A DNA stretch of 64,000 nucleotides from Balanoglossus misakiensis (Eukaryota; Hemichordata): NCBI GenBank assembly GCA_040954595.2, contig CM082598.2:1488001-1552000 (forward strand), read 5' to 3'. A program made the position numbers and the translations under genes. How positions within the stretch are numbered: position 1 is the stretch's first letter; each line of letters begins with the position of its first letter. Positions 43,349 through 55,137 of the stretch are shown here, one piece after another. The notes below the pieces were generated by a model. It searched no databases. It saw only the letters and a program-made list of their open reading frames with translations, and was not told the DNA's origin.

Positions 43349-45596
43349 AAGTTCCCGACTAGAGAATTCTTATACATAAGTACAAAATGTACACCTATAA
43401 GATGTAGGGAAGTAACCATCTTCGCATGCAAGGCATGTTTACACACATTCATACGGGTTACAAACACATACATAGATATGCAAAGCACACTAAATATAAA
43501 CGCAATTTTATGAGAAAAAAACTCACGTTTTACTACGAAAACCCATGTGCGTCTGTTTGTAGTGAGTTGCCAAATCTTGTCAAACTTTAGTCTTTTGTAT
43601 ATTAATAGTCGAAATATTGGGAATGGACTAGAATGAATGTGAATGACTTTACTTTTATCAGATGTTTCTTAATTTATAGTTTGTGTTGTTACCTTTGTAG
43701 GGCCTATAACTTTTATACCGCGATAGGCAGGTACCCCCTGGACTTTCATCCACCAGAACCATCCAGCTTTACAAGGTGTAGACAAGATGATAGAGTTCTC
43801 AGGTTCTATATTGACAGAAGGTGAATTGGAATTAGAAATATAATGTTTGCACCAAACATTACGCAGCATTTAAGCATCAAACGCAAGCCGTATACACATA
43901 TCTGAAATTTACACTAACGGTGCGATTCTTAATCTTTATGTAGGAGTTTGTCTTCACGAGTAGTAGAACGACAATACTTACAAAGCATATGGCAGAGGTC
44001 AAAGGTTAGTTGTGTCCGACACACACATATACATGTACGCCCGTGAAACTCATCCAATATTTGTTCATGAAAGCTTTAACTTTTGCTTGTACACTTAACT
44101 GACACTTAAATCGAACTTAAAGGCGAGTTTTAACAATTTAAACAACGAATTTCGTACTTAATCAGCGCCGTAATACAGAAAAAGTACTTCGCAGATAGAT
44201 CATTGTATGTTGGTTTATTGATGCTTCCTCCAATTTGTTGTAGAGATATGCGCCCTCAGCGACAGAACTACTCGGTCTGTTGTTTATACGTACTTATATC
44301 TGTATGTGAGTTTGCAACGAAAATAGGATTATTTTTATAACGTTGTTTAGCTACTGGAAGTGTCTAACACTGTTTTTGAGTGAATCTGTTAATAAAAGTT
44401 GGTTCTAATGCAAAAACTGTTCTGTTCAGTAATTATTTTTGAGTACAATATTATTGGTTCTGTTTTATTATAGTTCTCAAATAAAAATTTCATTCAAATT
44501 AGGAACCTTCATGGTCAATACATTGTTTGAATTCCTGTATGCATAGAGGGCAAAGCTTGGCATTTTAATGACAAGGCAAACATATAAAGTAAACATTCAC
44601 TGTGTATCTTTATTTTCCATACAACTAAAACTGCATGAACTCAACAATGAGAGCGAAGTATGTTGTATGTAACCTTTTTTTTAAAAGTCATGAAGCTCTT
44701 TGTTACATTCAATGGAAGTACTTGATCAATTGTACATAATTTTATATGAAATTCTAAAATATCCCCATTTGTATAGTCAACTTCAGGATATATAAATGCT
44801 TTGAAAAATATTAAGCGGTCTAATAAATTTCCACATAATTCTTTATGTAATGTTTCTGGTTCCATGATCTATTTTACTTTGATTATTCAAATCTTGAAAC
44901 AATTTCGCTTCAAATTTGGTTAAATCATATATAAATCACATGCATGCAAATAAGTACATGTACATGGCATTGCTTAACATAACTGCAAACTCATAAGTAT
45001 CTGAATACTTAATAACTGTGTAAACATTCTTCTAGTACTATGCCTGGTGTTTTTCTCTCTGTAAACATGATTTACTGATTTGAGAAGCACAAAAAATCTT
45101 TCTGTAATTTAGACACTACTATTCTTTGGAGTTGTAGTGAGTATTTGATTTTAGCAGATTTGTCCTGTAGTTACATGTGTAAAATCTTGCTCCTATGTTG
45201 ATACACAGTGATTGTGTGTATAACTATGACAGGCAAACACTACCCTTGACTATCCCCATATGTTCAATGCAAAAAACATCACATTATGGCTAAACACATT
45301 CTGAATATTTGAGTAAAATATTCTTTAAAATCTTCATATTTGTATCATCATATATACAATCTGCCCAGAATGAAATCAACTGATTAGCTTCATTTAACTA
45401 TCATCATAATTCAATGTTCAATGTAGTACAGAAGACCCCCCTCCCGACCCCTCAAAAAGAACAATTGATAATTGAGGAAACAACATCTTTCACTATGACA
45501 ACAACCTTTGCCTACTATTGCCAAGGCCTCATCCCAACTCAGAAATCTCAACAATGACTGTTTAAAATAAAATGAGAATAGTATCCAGATGGCCTC
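43349..45596. other. Convergent 3' region, 41618 gene and cortactin
   Basis: Both neighbouring genes end into this interval, so it should hold two 3' untranslated regions. Plus-strand AATAAA at 44391 is a candidate signal for the deaminase-like gene. Minus-strand candidates for cortactin (TTTATT on the plus strand) occur near 44465 and 44609. No further gene is supported. Confidence 0.5.
44391..44396 (+). terminator. Candidate poly(A) signal, 41618 gene
   Basis: AATAAA about 1.04 kb after the stop codon. It is the best canonical match on the plus strand before the convergent cortactin gene, followed by another at about 44480. Assignment is tentative. Confidence 0.35.
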
Positions 45597-48500
45597 CTAT
45601 TGTCTTTCTTCCACATAATTGGCCGGAAAGAGACCGGATTTTCCGCCGCATGTTCCCCTCCACCATCCAGCATCAACCTGGAATGAACAGGAGGAGATAT
45701 CAAACACTATGTATAACTTGAGTATTCAAAGATGGATTTAAAAGGATACTATAGAAATGTGAAAATAAAAAGTGTATGCCAATGCAGGGAATGAGAAGAC
45801 ACAACCAGAACCTTGACAACTTCCTTAAATTGTTTTAAGACGTTCCATGTCCTTACCTTTTCAATATTAGTGATGATGTCATCAGGGTCAAAGGACAGTT
45901 CATCGTCATCAGCTGCAAACAATTACAGGAGAATAGGGTTAAAAGCTGAAAGACCACACACCATAGAAATGGCTTCAAATTCTCTGTACTGGTACAGAGG
46001 TCACAAAGAGGTCACAGAAGAGATGAATACTCACTAGCTTGATAATCATAGACAGCAACAGCCGTGATCCCAGACCCAACACTGCCACCACCACCGCCCC
46101 CAATCTCTGCATAGGTCGAATCATCTTCCTCCTCAACTGAACACAAAACAAAAATATAATATATGTCAATGCAGTGTTTGCTTAATTTTTAACCCTTTCA
46201 CCCCCAGTTCCTTCTTTAGAGGTCCAACTGTACCACTGAAAACAATTGGTTTGGACTGAACCATGGTGGTGAAGGGGATCAAGTATCATACCAGGAGCAG
46301 GTGGAGGTGCAGCAGGCTGCCCAATTTCTGAATATGTCGTGTCTTCTTCTTCTTGATACGCTGCAGGGGGAGCGACAGGGGGTGCCACCTCGGTATCTGC
46401 ATAAGTGTCAGCCGGTTCATCGACCACTTGGGTATCTGCGTATGTGTCTTGAGGCTCTTCAGGTTCTGGTTCGTATTCAGGTTCAGGTTCGGGCTGATAT
46501 TCTGGTTCCGGCTCTGGTTGATATTCAGGCTCTGGTTCTGGTTCTGGGGCTGACCTGGCTCTCTCTGCTGCTTCTTCCTCCTCAGCTTGTCTTTTCTCCT
46601 GAAATCAAAATCACCGACATTTTGTACAAATTTCGACCACTGTGTAAATGTTCTAGCTATGTCTCTGACAATATCAGGAGTTGTACCGATGAAACGTTTA
46701 ATTTGTTATCAATGTCATACACAAAACAGCAATGAACTTGCAGCTGGCAAAATAGACATGACTTTTCAGCACATGTACTAGAATTACATTAATTTCAAAG
46801 GAGAATGCAACAATCAGAAACTGCAAGCATTACCTGTTCAAATCTCTTCGTTTCCCGTTCTCTTTCTCTCTGTTCCTTTGCCTGTCTCCTGGCTCTTTCT
46901 TCTTCAGCTCTCTTCTTTGCTTCCTGAAAAGTCACAAGAAAATATTATAGTGAGTCCCACAACGCTTGGTGCTAACCAGATTAAGTTAAATCCTAAAAAT
47001 GCAGATCCTTTCCTCATGGAATGCAGGGAAAACTGACAAACAATTCAACTAGACAGGACATACCTCCTCTTCCTGTTTGGCAAGGTTTTCAAATCTGGAT
47101 TTAAGATTTCCTGTTGCTCCGGCAGCTATGACAAGAAATTCATAGCACAGAATTTACTATATGCATAGATAATAAATCTATCGCTCAAATACCACACTTC
47201 CAGTCACCAGATTCACAATGTGTGTATTCACTCAAAAATTTTACCACCAGAGACCACAGTATGAATACAACTTACCACCTGTTGGTCGTGTTCTCTGATA
47301 GTTTGTTCCTTTCACCGCCTGCATGTCATCAAATGTTCCTGCAGATTCATCCTTTCTTTCCTCCACTCCAAACTGACCCCCGAATCCCTTCTTCATATCC
47401 GTCTGCGAGGGATGCAACTCTGTCTTTCCTTGTTCCTCATATCCTTTAGCTGATTGGTCCATTCTGTCTGCCTGTACGCCATATTTGCCTCCAAAGCCAG
47501 TAGAATAATCTGTTGTTCAAGTACAAGATTGTTCAGTATTGCATTAGGTCAACCCATGAATACCATGAGCAGTGGTACAAAGCAAGGCAGCATTGCTGAA
47601 CATGTACACGACACAAACATAGATACATACATGTATATACACAAACACACTCTGTATAATATTGTCACAGTACTATCACACACAAAACACAAAATGAAAC
47701 AAGATTTCACACGCATGGTTGACTCAATGACAGTCAACACCCTCCAAAGAAACACTCACAGTATGGTGCATGAAAGCATTTTGAGCTTCTTTGATATGGA
47801 CACGTAGGTGATTGTTAGAGTGACAGATATAAGGGAATAGCATAGTCTGCAATGCACTGCAACTGACAACCACCCTTCACATGGTGAATAGAACCACTTC
47901 TGTTACTGGTATATATTGTGCTAATGGCAGAGACTTATTATTGGTAAAAAGCACATGATGTGATGACTTGTACTATGCTAAGTTTAGACACCAGCAATGC
48001 TTATTACACGGTCACCACAGTAACAACAGCTGATTGCAGAGTATGAGTCCGTGGCTTAGCTGCTATGCAAAGTTGAGCAAGACTATAAGATGTGTCACCA
48101 TCTAATCTACAGTACATCTACTGCCAGGTTATTTCCTAGTCCACCTGTCACACATGCGTGCAGCAACACGACTAAGTAGCATCAGCCAGCTGTAGCAACT
48201 AAGCGAGTAAAGCATCCACACGAAGCCAGCGATAATGGACGTCGACGACGTACATAGCAACCGTTGTACCTTTTTGGGAATCGTGTTGTTCAAGGCCAGG
48301 CTGGTATTCATAACCGACCGCCGCCTTGTCTTGTCTCTCCTTCTGCACCCCATACTTGCCACCAAATCCCTTGGAATAGTCTGTACGACCACGGATACAA
48401 GGATCACCATGGGGACAGCAGTTGTCACGGGAACAAGGTCACCATAGGAATAGTAATTACCATAGGAACAGAGGCACAGGGTATTTACAACATATTGTTT

Positions 48501-50272
48501 AATTATAATAGAAAAGAGGATAGAGAACAATAAATTAAATGAATACAAATTATTTTTCTGGTGTCCAACACTCATTTCTGGTACAAACAAGACATTAAAT
48601 TATCACAGTACAAGTTGTGATAGAGTTGCGACAGTAAACGATTTAGCTTGCTTCACCTAACGAGGAAAAACTGCACAACTTCAAAAAGGTGAATAAATCT
48701 GAAGTAACATCAGACCTTAGTGACATCATCCCATCGCTGGGGACACAATACCAAACGGCTTTGATATCGGTTAACTCACCTTTCTGAGAGTCATGCTGTT
48801 GTAGTTTTTCTTGGTATTCATATCCCACGGCTGATTTGTCTTTTCTATCACTCTGTACACCATACTTGCCACCGAAACCCTTGGAATAGTCTTGCTGCGA
48901 TTCGTGTTTTTGTAGTTTTTCTTGATAGTCATATCCAACAGCAGCCTTCACAAAAACATCAAACGAATCAAGAATTATATTATGTTTAACCCTTTCACCA
49001 ACATAGTTTGGTCCTAATCCATTGTTTGCTATGGTCAAGGTGGACCACTATACAGGGAACTGAGGGTGAAGGGTACATGTACCCAGCATACCCAAAAAAC
49101 AAACACCGACAAAACGTGTTCTAGTGATTACATTACCTTGTCTTGTCTGTCTTTCTGGACTCCATATTTTCCACCGAACCCAGTTGTGTAGTCTGCAAGT
49201 TACAAACAATTACGTCAACGGTGAGTGCATTGCTGCTAACATACATGTGAATGTATCACTACAACAATTACCTTTTCATCATACAGATTTGGAACAGTCC
49301 CATTGATATTATAGGTTCAGTTGGACTCACACACTTAGAAATGGTGGACAAAGGGTTAAATTATATGCATAGGCCATAAACTGTTTACTCTTTACCTTTC
49401 TGTGATTCGTGTTTTTGCAATTTTTCTTGGTATTCATATCCCATGGCTGATTTGTCTTTTCTATCAGTCTGTACACCGTACTTCCCTCCGAAACCCTTGG
49501 CATAGTCTTGCTGTGATTCGTGTTTTTGTAGTTTGGCCTGGTATTCATGGCCTACAGCTGACTGGAAAGAGAAATGACAAACAATCAAACAGAAGTAAGT
49601 CCCAGTAGATTGGAAAGACAAACAAACAAACAAACAAACAAACAAACAAACAAACAAATAAACAAACAAACAGAATTGAACCAATAGAGCAATATAACAT
49701 ACTTTATCCATTCTGTCTTTCTGCACTCCGAATTCCCCACCATAACCTTCCGATGCCTTAGGTCCTGCATCAAACTGTTGTTTTTTCCACTGTGTATCAT
49801 CAGTCTTCACACCTTCTCGTAACTCTGCAATACTACATCAATCATGCAAACAAGACGAAATCTTGGATTAATACAACAGGGTGTGTACACTCAAAGTCAT
49901 GAAAAATTCACACTTTCCAGAAGTTTTTATGGCAAATGAGTGACTCATAAACTCACTTGAGTGAGGCCTGACGTCCAGATCCTTCAACACTTTTTGATCC
50001 CCATCTTTGTTCTTGCTCGGTGACATCATTCTGCGTGGAATCACAAAGACAATTGTGATGATGGCAACATCTGCTTAATCAAATCTACAGTTGAACCTGT
50101 GTTAGTGGCCACCTCTATATAGCGGCCACCTTGTTACAGTCCCTGTGCAATTTCAATGTGCATTATCTGACCTGTCTTATAAAGGCCAACTTACCACAAA
50201 GTCTGGGTCTGTTTCCCAATCATCATCATCATTCGCCTGTTCAAGTTTGACATCAACACCGGCTCTCCACAT
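45597..50272 (-). CDS. CTTN: Cortactin (Src substrate, Arp2/3 activator)
   Basis: Fourteen coding exons, 5' to 3': 50272-50195, 50030-49957, 49832-49703, 49561-49396, 49192-49137, 48945-48780, 48380-48270, 47509-47276, 47125-47064, 46923-46834, 46598-46292, 46136-46035, 45912-45857, 45677-45597. They total 1713 bp with consistent phases, giving 570 aa. Seen: an N-terminal acidic stretch [13 protein letters not shown] (DDW is the known Arp2/3-binding motif); six full 37-residue F-actin-binding repeats of the form [23 protein letters not shown] plus one partial; a charged helix rich in E, K and R; a linker of PEPEPEYQ units and four TYAD/TYSE/TYAE motifs; and a C-terminal SH3 domain with AVYDYQA, GWWRG and GLFPANYVE. 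Cortactin links cortical actin branching, endocytosis and Src signalling. The acceptor at 49833 was chosen because it keeps the frame and gives NIAELRE. A 5' untranslated exon probably splices in near 50323. Confidence 0.96.
46193..46277 (+). mobile_element. TTAA-family mini-element, 85 bp, cortactin intron
   Basis: It starts CCCTTTCACCCCCAGTTCC and ends ATGGTGGTGAAGGGG, with the shared core TTTGGACTGAACCATGG. It lies about 15 bp from the exon ending at 46292, in the intron before the SH3-proximal exons. Confidence 0.75.
48990..49073 (-). mobile_element. TTAA-family mini-element, 84 bp, reverse copy
   Basis: It is preceded by TTAA and begins CCCTTTCACC; it ends GGGTGAAGGG. The reverse complement aligns with the copies at 37321 and 46193 (CAGTTCCCTGTATAGTGG against CAGTTCCCTCTATAGAGG). 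It lies in a cortactin intron between repeat exons. Confidence 0.75.
49618..49672. repeat. CAAA tetranucleotide microsatellite
   Basis: About thirteen ACAA/CAAA units with one ATAA variant, in a cortactin intron 57 bp from the exon starting at 49561. The opposite-strand frames rich in Cys, Leu, Phe and Val over this tract are artefacts. Confidence 0.9.
50086..50192 (+). mobile_element. MITE-like copy, TACAGTTGAACCTG end
   Basis: The left end is TACAGTTGAACCTGTGTTAG, then GTGGCC and CTATATAGCGGCCACC, then GTTACAGTCCCTGTGCAA. These blocks are the inverse of those in the copy at 35465. The right part (CTGTCTTATAAAGGCCAAC) runs up to the cortactin exon 1 donor at 50195, so the insertion lies against a splice site. 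Confidence 0.65.
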
Positions 50273-51265
50273 TGTGAATGGTATGAAATCTGAATATCAA
50301 GATTCTAGTCAATGTCTTTGTTGCTGTAAACAAACAAACAAATGAATGAATAAAAAAATAAATAACTGGCCAGTATCACCTATTGCTGACTGAGTAATAT
50401 AGGGTGTCATTTTTTATACATCAGTTTCAGATTCATGGCAGTATTGTAAGTCAGTGTTCAGCCACTTTCATGACCTTACAACATCCTGCCATAGAAAATA
50501 TACTCATCATGTGATATCAAAATTTAGCAACTCAAGCATACATTGGTGTAGTTGACTGTGGTATGGATGAGTTGCTAAAATTAAAAATTAAACTCATCAC
50601 AAGAAAATTCCCATTTTAACTTATCAAAGTGAGAAAATTGTAATTCTGAAAAGACAACATACCACAGAGGGCACTAGGATACGACACAAGGTCATATCAG
50701 GGTCATGCATAACAAAGGCCAGATAACCCCCACAAGCAAGGTACCATGATTTAGATGAACTTTATGGCTGACATTGGGAAAGTTGGAGGGAGCTGGTCCA
50801 TGTTTATGCATGGATGCATACAAACTTATTGTTAGGACTGGAAAGTTTTGATGGAGATTATTATTTACTGGGAGTGACACGGACTGAAAATACACACAGG
50901 CACAGACACAAGTAAACAATGGAAGGGATGAGATGGGGGTGGGGCAGGCAGGCTAGCGTATTATACGAGACACTACGTTCGTAGTGATGTGTCTGACGGT
51001 TTTGAAAGGAATTGCGATCTGGAGAAGCAAATTATGAGTTACGTTTCCAGATCAAATCACTTCCTCGTCAACGAAAACAAGCAGCAGTTATTGTTGATCT
51101 AGCTCTCTCGAAACTTCGTGAAGTTAGTGTACGGTACGGATGGGCGGACACCATCGCCCAGCACTGGCCAAAGTACGTATAAAAAGATACGACGCCCGTA
51201 CCATCATACCAAGCCTAGCTTATATTGCAAATGATACTTCTGGCATAAATTGGACGAAAACCTAC

Positions 51266-51350
51266 CTTTCAGAACTGCGAATTCACGGGGACCAACCCTT
51301 GTGACCTGTGACTAAGTTAGTGCCACTTCCTGTTTCCCCTACTTCCGCAT
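51266..51350 (-). promoter_or_regulatory. Probable cortactin 5' exon and promoter edge
   Basis: On the minus strand a CTGAAAG/GTAGGT donor lies at 51266/51265, suiting a 5' untranslated exon that joins the acceptor near 50323. Just upstream, two ETS-type cores (ACTTCCTG and ACTTCCG on the plus strand, 51325-51347) are typical of TATA-less housekeeping promoters. The exact start site is not determined. Confidence 0.45.
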
Positions 51351-52564
51351 TCGAAACTTTATTAATAACTTGTGGGTTCGACCAATCGACCGATGGATGA
51401 CAATTTTAGAAAATGACCGTTAATTTAACTTTTTAAAGTTTTTAAAAAATACAAACAAAATATTTTACTGTGATTTTCTATTAAAATTGGAATTTCAGAC
51501 AAGTACAGGCAGAATTTGTAACCTACGTATACGTGAATATGTAATTACTTGTACGTACATAAAGCATGGTTAGTTTTTACCACTAGATGGCGCCACACAT
51601 GTGCTGATAGTCCAACCACATGTACGTTTATTGTTGTGTTCTGTAGATCAAATTCGTATAAAAAAATATTTTGTGTGAAATTTGCCATAGAAAAGATGAG
51701 TGTCTGAATCATCAGTATAAATGCAGTGGCCCGCCAGCAACCACAATAGCTTACCACAGTTTATCCATAATATACTTTAGCCTAAGTGTTTGAACACAGC
51801 AGAAAGGCAACTCAAAGAGACAATGCTTCGGTCGATATGTGCAGGTGTCAGTTTGCAAGACAAATTAGTTGGCTCAGTGTGTTGTAAATCGACGTGTGGG
51901 GGTAGTTGCGCACGCGTCAAAGCAAGTTTCCCTGTCTGTTATGTACATGTACTACTTTATAAGTCAAAGACACGTGTCAAAGTTCACAAGCTTTGTAAAC
52001 TGAAGGAAGCCATTATACTGGCTGGGTGCCAGTGCAGCAGTCAGTGCAGCAGCATACAAAACGGAGCCATGAGCCACTGCAGCTACCATGGAGGTACACA
52101 CCACACAGTGCACTGTAACGTAATAACCGCACAAATGCCAATAAAGACGTCACCTTTACGAACGAGAGACTCCACACACTGGTTTGTTTACTGTTGCCAG
52201 GGTAACAACGGGTCTCCCCTTCAAATTTATTAATAGTAACTGACGACAGTGTCATCATACCTGTCCGGATAATTATCATAACAAAAGAAGTCATGACGAA
52301 AGCAATATGCTAAACTGGAGTTGTGAAGCAAGGTGCTTGCACATGAGTATTTAATATCTTTCACCTGTATGCTTGCAATCCTTCAACTTTGGATAACTAC
52401 TACTTCAGCTTGACACAGACAGACTCTGATCTGTAGTTTACAAATGTCTGAAGTCAATCATGGATTGAAGAGCGCCAAACGTTTAGCGAGACATTCAAAA
52501 CCAATCAGGTATTCAATTTGATTGAACGTGCGCGGTGAAACGATTGCTTCGGAGTGCGCAACAG
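51351..52564. promoter_or_regulatory. Head-to-head spacer, cortactin / death-domain gene 1
   Basis: Cortactin is read leftward from about 51350, and the first death-domain gene has a donor-like GCAACAG/GTAAGT at 52564/52565 that would end a 5' untranslated exon. The two genes therefore start towards opposite sides of about 1.2 kb. I see no coding exon in it. Whether they share regulatory elements is unknown. Confidence 0.4.
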
Positions 52565-53154
52565 GTAAGTCAGTGGTTCATATATACTAACAAACTGTGT
52601 TTGTAAACTTCGCGAATTTTCGACCAGAATATAACATCTTCCCCTCGAACCGATTCGGAAAGGTTTAATTTATTGAAAATATAATCACGCCGGTCGAAAT
52701 ATAATACCATGGTCTCCTTCGACCGAAAAGAAAGGCGCCGGCCGGCTATTGTCATGAACACCTACGCGAAAAACCCTCCATATGGACAATGAAATTTGCT
52801 CGTCGCTTAAGCCCCTCTACGTACAATGCACAGAGCAATGCAACTAGTCGACTGCCACTTCAATAGTCTTGAGGTCAAATTGCATGAAGTACAATGAAGC
52901 GTTTGGTTCGGTATTTGTTAGTCCGCAATACATGTATTGATTTTTTAAACACTGAAATATGCGCGGACTGCACCCGTACTCATACTTGGTAACATATTTC
53001 CTTAACGACGAAGTAACCATGTCGCTGTTTTAATAAACCTTGCGCCACGAATTAATGGACTATTTGGAACTGTAAATGCGGACATAAATATTCTTCGCAC
53101 ACTTTTATATTGAGATTCCACCGTATCCTGACTGGTACAGTATTCAAACCGTGC

Positions 53155-53188
53155 GTCTGTCTGTCTTTCTGCCTGCCTGTCTGTCTGC
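53155..53188. repeat. CTGT/CTGC-rich tract before death-domain gene 1
   Basis: A run of CTGT, CTTT and CTGC units in the intron about 45 bp before the acceptor at 53232. A similar tract lies at 56958-56994 in the matching intron of the paralogue. Confidence 0.7.
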
Positions 53189-53253
53189 ATAGCCATGATA
53201 TAACTTACATTTACTGCTTCTTTGATTTTCAGATTAACAGCCGCGGGCCAAAA

Positions 53254-55137
53254 ATGACAGCATCACCAACCCGTCAGCGAGGCACGGGCACCATACAGGA
53301 AAAGACCATCTACGAAGTGTCCGAGTTCCTGGATGAAAAACTGAACAGAATAACAACTTACTGGAAAAATCTGAAAGCCAATTATGTCCATTTTTCGTCT
53401 TCCATCACATTAGCATATTCATTAAGTACATCTCCACGAGGTCTCGATGGAAACTTCTCAGAAGTGACGTCATTGGAAGACGTGATGAAGTGCTACGACG
53501 CTGTCAAGAATCGGCAGTTCACAGAAAGTGCTTTCGTCATCAGCACTTTCTTGCACACAGTGACGGAAATAAAGCAACTTTATCAGGAGGTGGAAAGATA
53601 TCGACCGACTTTGGTTGCAAGTCAGGACAGTAATAAAGCTCGGTATGTCCGTGAGTTCTGCGTCGAGTTGGAAAACTGGAGAAAGATGGTTGAAGGCTGC
53701 CTGGTCGCTAAAACTGTACATCCAGAGGTTTTATCCTTAACAAATGATGGAGACATCCAGAAACGTACAGGTCGTGTGTTTAGTGTCATACCTGTCATGC
53801 TGGACCATGCAAACTCTCTAATTAGAATTATGAAGAAAGGTTGGCCACCCAGGTTAGACACGGTACTACAACGCCCCCGCACGGCGTACATGTTAACCTC
53901 CCCGCGTATGAGCCGTTCTGCATCCATGACATCGATGCAGCCGCTCTTGCTCAGTGGCAAATCCGCGAAAACTGAGTGGCGACCGGCAGATGCGGTTGTC
54001 GGCGGGCAGACGGCAACCGAGACACTGCGCAAGTCGAAGTCCACACTCGGGTTACCGTCGCTGGAAACTGGAGCGGCTGGCTCCGGAAAGCGAGGATCAT
54101 CAGTCTGCGATATCGATGATGAAGCTCCCTTATCGAGATGCAGCAGTCCGTGGAGTACGTCAAGTGCCTACGAAACGGGACCGAATTCGCTGTCACGTGT
54201 GACCATCACAAATTCAAATGTTACAATATCATCAGGCAGTGAAGCAGATAGCTCGCAGTGGTCGCCTATTGACAGCTGTAAACATCCAATTGTAAAAGAA
54301 ATCACAGGTGAGCAAACATGAAGACACAGTTTTCTATTTTAGTGCACGAAACAATCATATGAAATTATCACCCGTTACACTGAAAACCCAACTTCAAAAA
54401 AGATGTTATACTGATTATAATATTACATGGGTCCGATATGAAGCAAACATTCCTTTGTTTGTGGTTATTTGGTTATCAGAGGTCCTTCAGTCCAAATTCG
54501 ACCAAGAACTTGACAAGGCCACAACTCGACTGGAGAAGAAGATAACAGACGCCACTGACACCTTAAGAGAAGATATACAGCACGATCTTAAGAAGAGAGA
54601 CAAGAGAATTGATAACATCAAATCTGATGTCGACCAGCTGTCGAAGTTTGTGGACGAAAAGTTCTCAGATCTCGATACTGAACTGTTAAAGCTTGATGTA
54701 TTTTTAAAAGGTTGGTTCTGTGTGCTTTTATAGCGTATGCATGCGTATATATGAATTTATGAATGGATGGATGGATGGATTGATGGATGGAAGGATGGAG
54801 GGACACTTCAGCAAGACTGATTTAAAAACGCAATCCTTTGATTTCAGATTACATCAAACCACTGGATGACGAACAGATACAGGTGATTGGTCAAAACATA
54901 GGTCCGCACGTGTACCCGAAAATGGCCAGAGCTCTCGGCATCAGCCAGACACAGATGGAGTGGATTAAAGAGAAACACAAGGACGATGAACAGGAAGTAG
55001 TCATCGCCAGTTTGCATAAATGGAGAAAAGCGTCGGACAAGCGCAAGGCGACCTTAGAAACAGTTATACGGGCGTTGGTGAATAATAATGAGCGCCAGAC
55101 AGCCAATCAAATTCTACGTGCATTTAAGGAGGAATGA
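53254..55137 (+). CDS. Death-domain protein 1 of a tandem pair
   Basis: Three coding exons: 53254-54307, 54480-54710, 54848-55137 (TGA), giving 524 aa. A splice acceptor at 53231-53232 lies just before the ATG. Seen: residues 1 to about 205 look mainly helical (for example LDEKLNRITTYWKNLKANY and FCVELENWRKMVEG) and match no family I can name; about 205-350 is Ser/Thr-rich and probably disordered; exon 2 (about 352-428) encodes a charged heptad-like region with SKFDQELDKA and KRIDNIKSDVDQL, predicted coiled coil; exon 3 encodes a C-terminal death domain with the helix pattern YPKMARALGISQTQMEWI and HKWRK, the Trp being typical. Death domains form homotypic assemblies in apoptosis and innate immune signalling; that role is inferred. 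A very similar paralogue begins 2 kb downstream in the same orientation. Confidence 0.88.
54763..54802. repeat. GGAT microsatellite in intron 2
   Basis: About ten GGAT-type units with small variants, between exons 2 and 3 of death-domain gene 1. The matching intron of the paralogue does not contain it, so it arose after the duplication or was lost there. Confidence 0.85.

Noticed and set aside
43633-43824. Possible last exon of the deaminase-like gene after the acceptor at about 43700
   Set aside because: It needs a phase-2 donor in the preceding exon; the donor-like GTTAGT at 43337 is phase 0 and leads to a stop after two codons.
49824-49832. Nearer acceptor TTGCAG for cortactin exon 3
   Set aside because: Using it puts exon 3 out of frame with a stop; the acceptor 8 bp upstream keeps phase and gives the expected family sequence.
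53622-54044. Minus-strand frames over the death-domain genes and over 41842-43248
   Set aside because: They are antisense shadows of well-supported coding exons.
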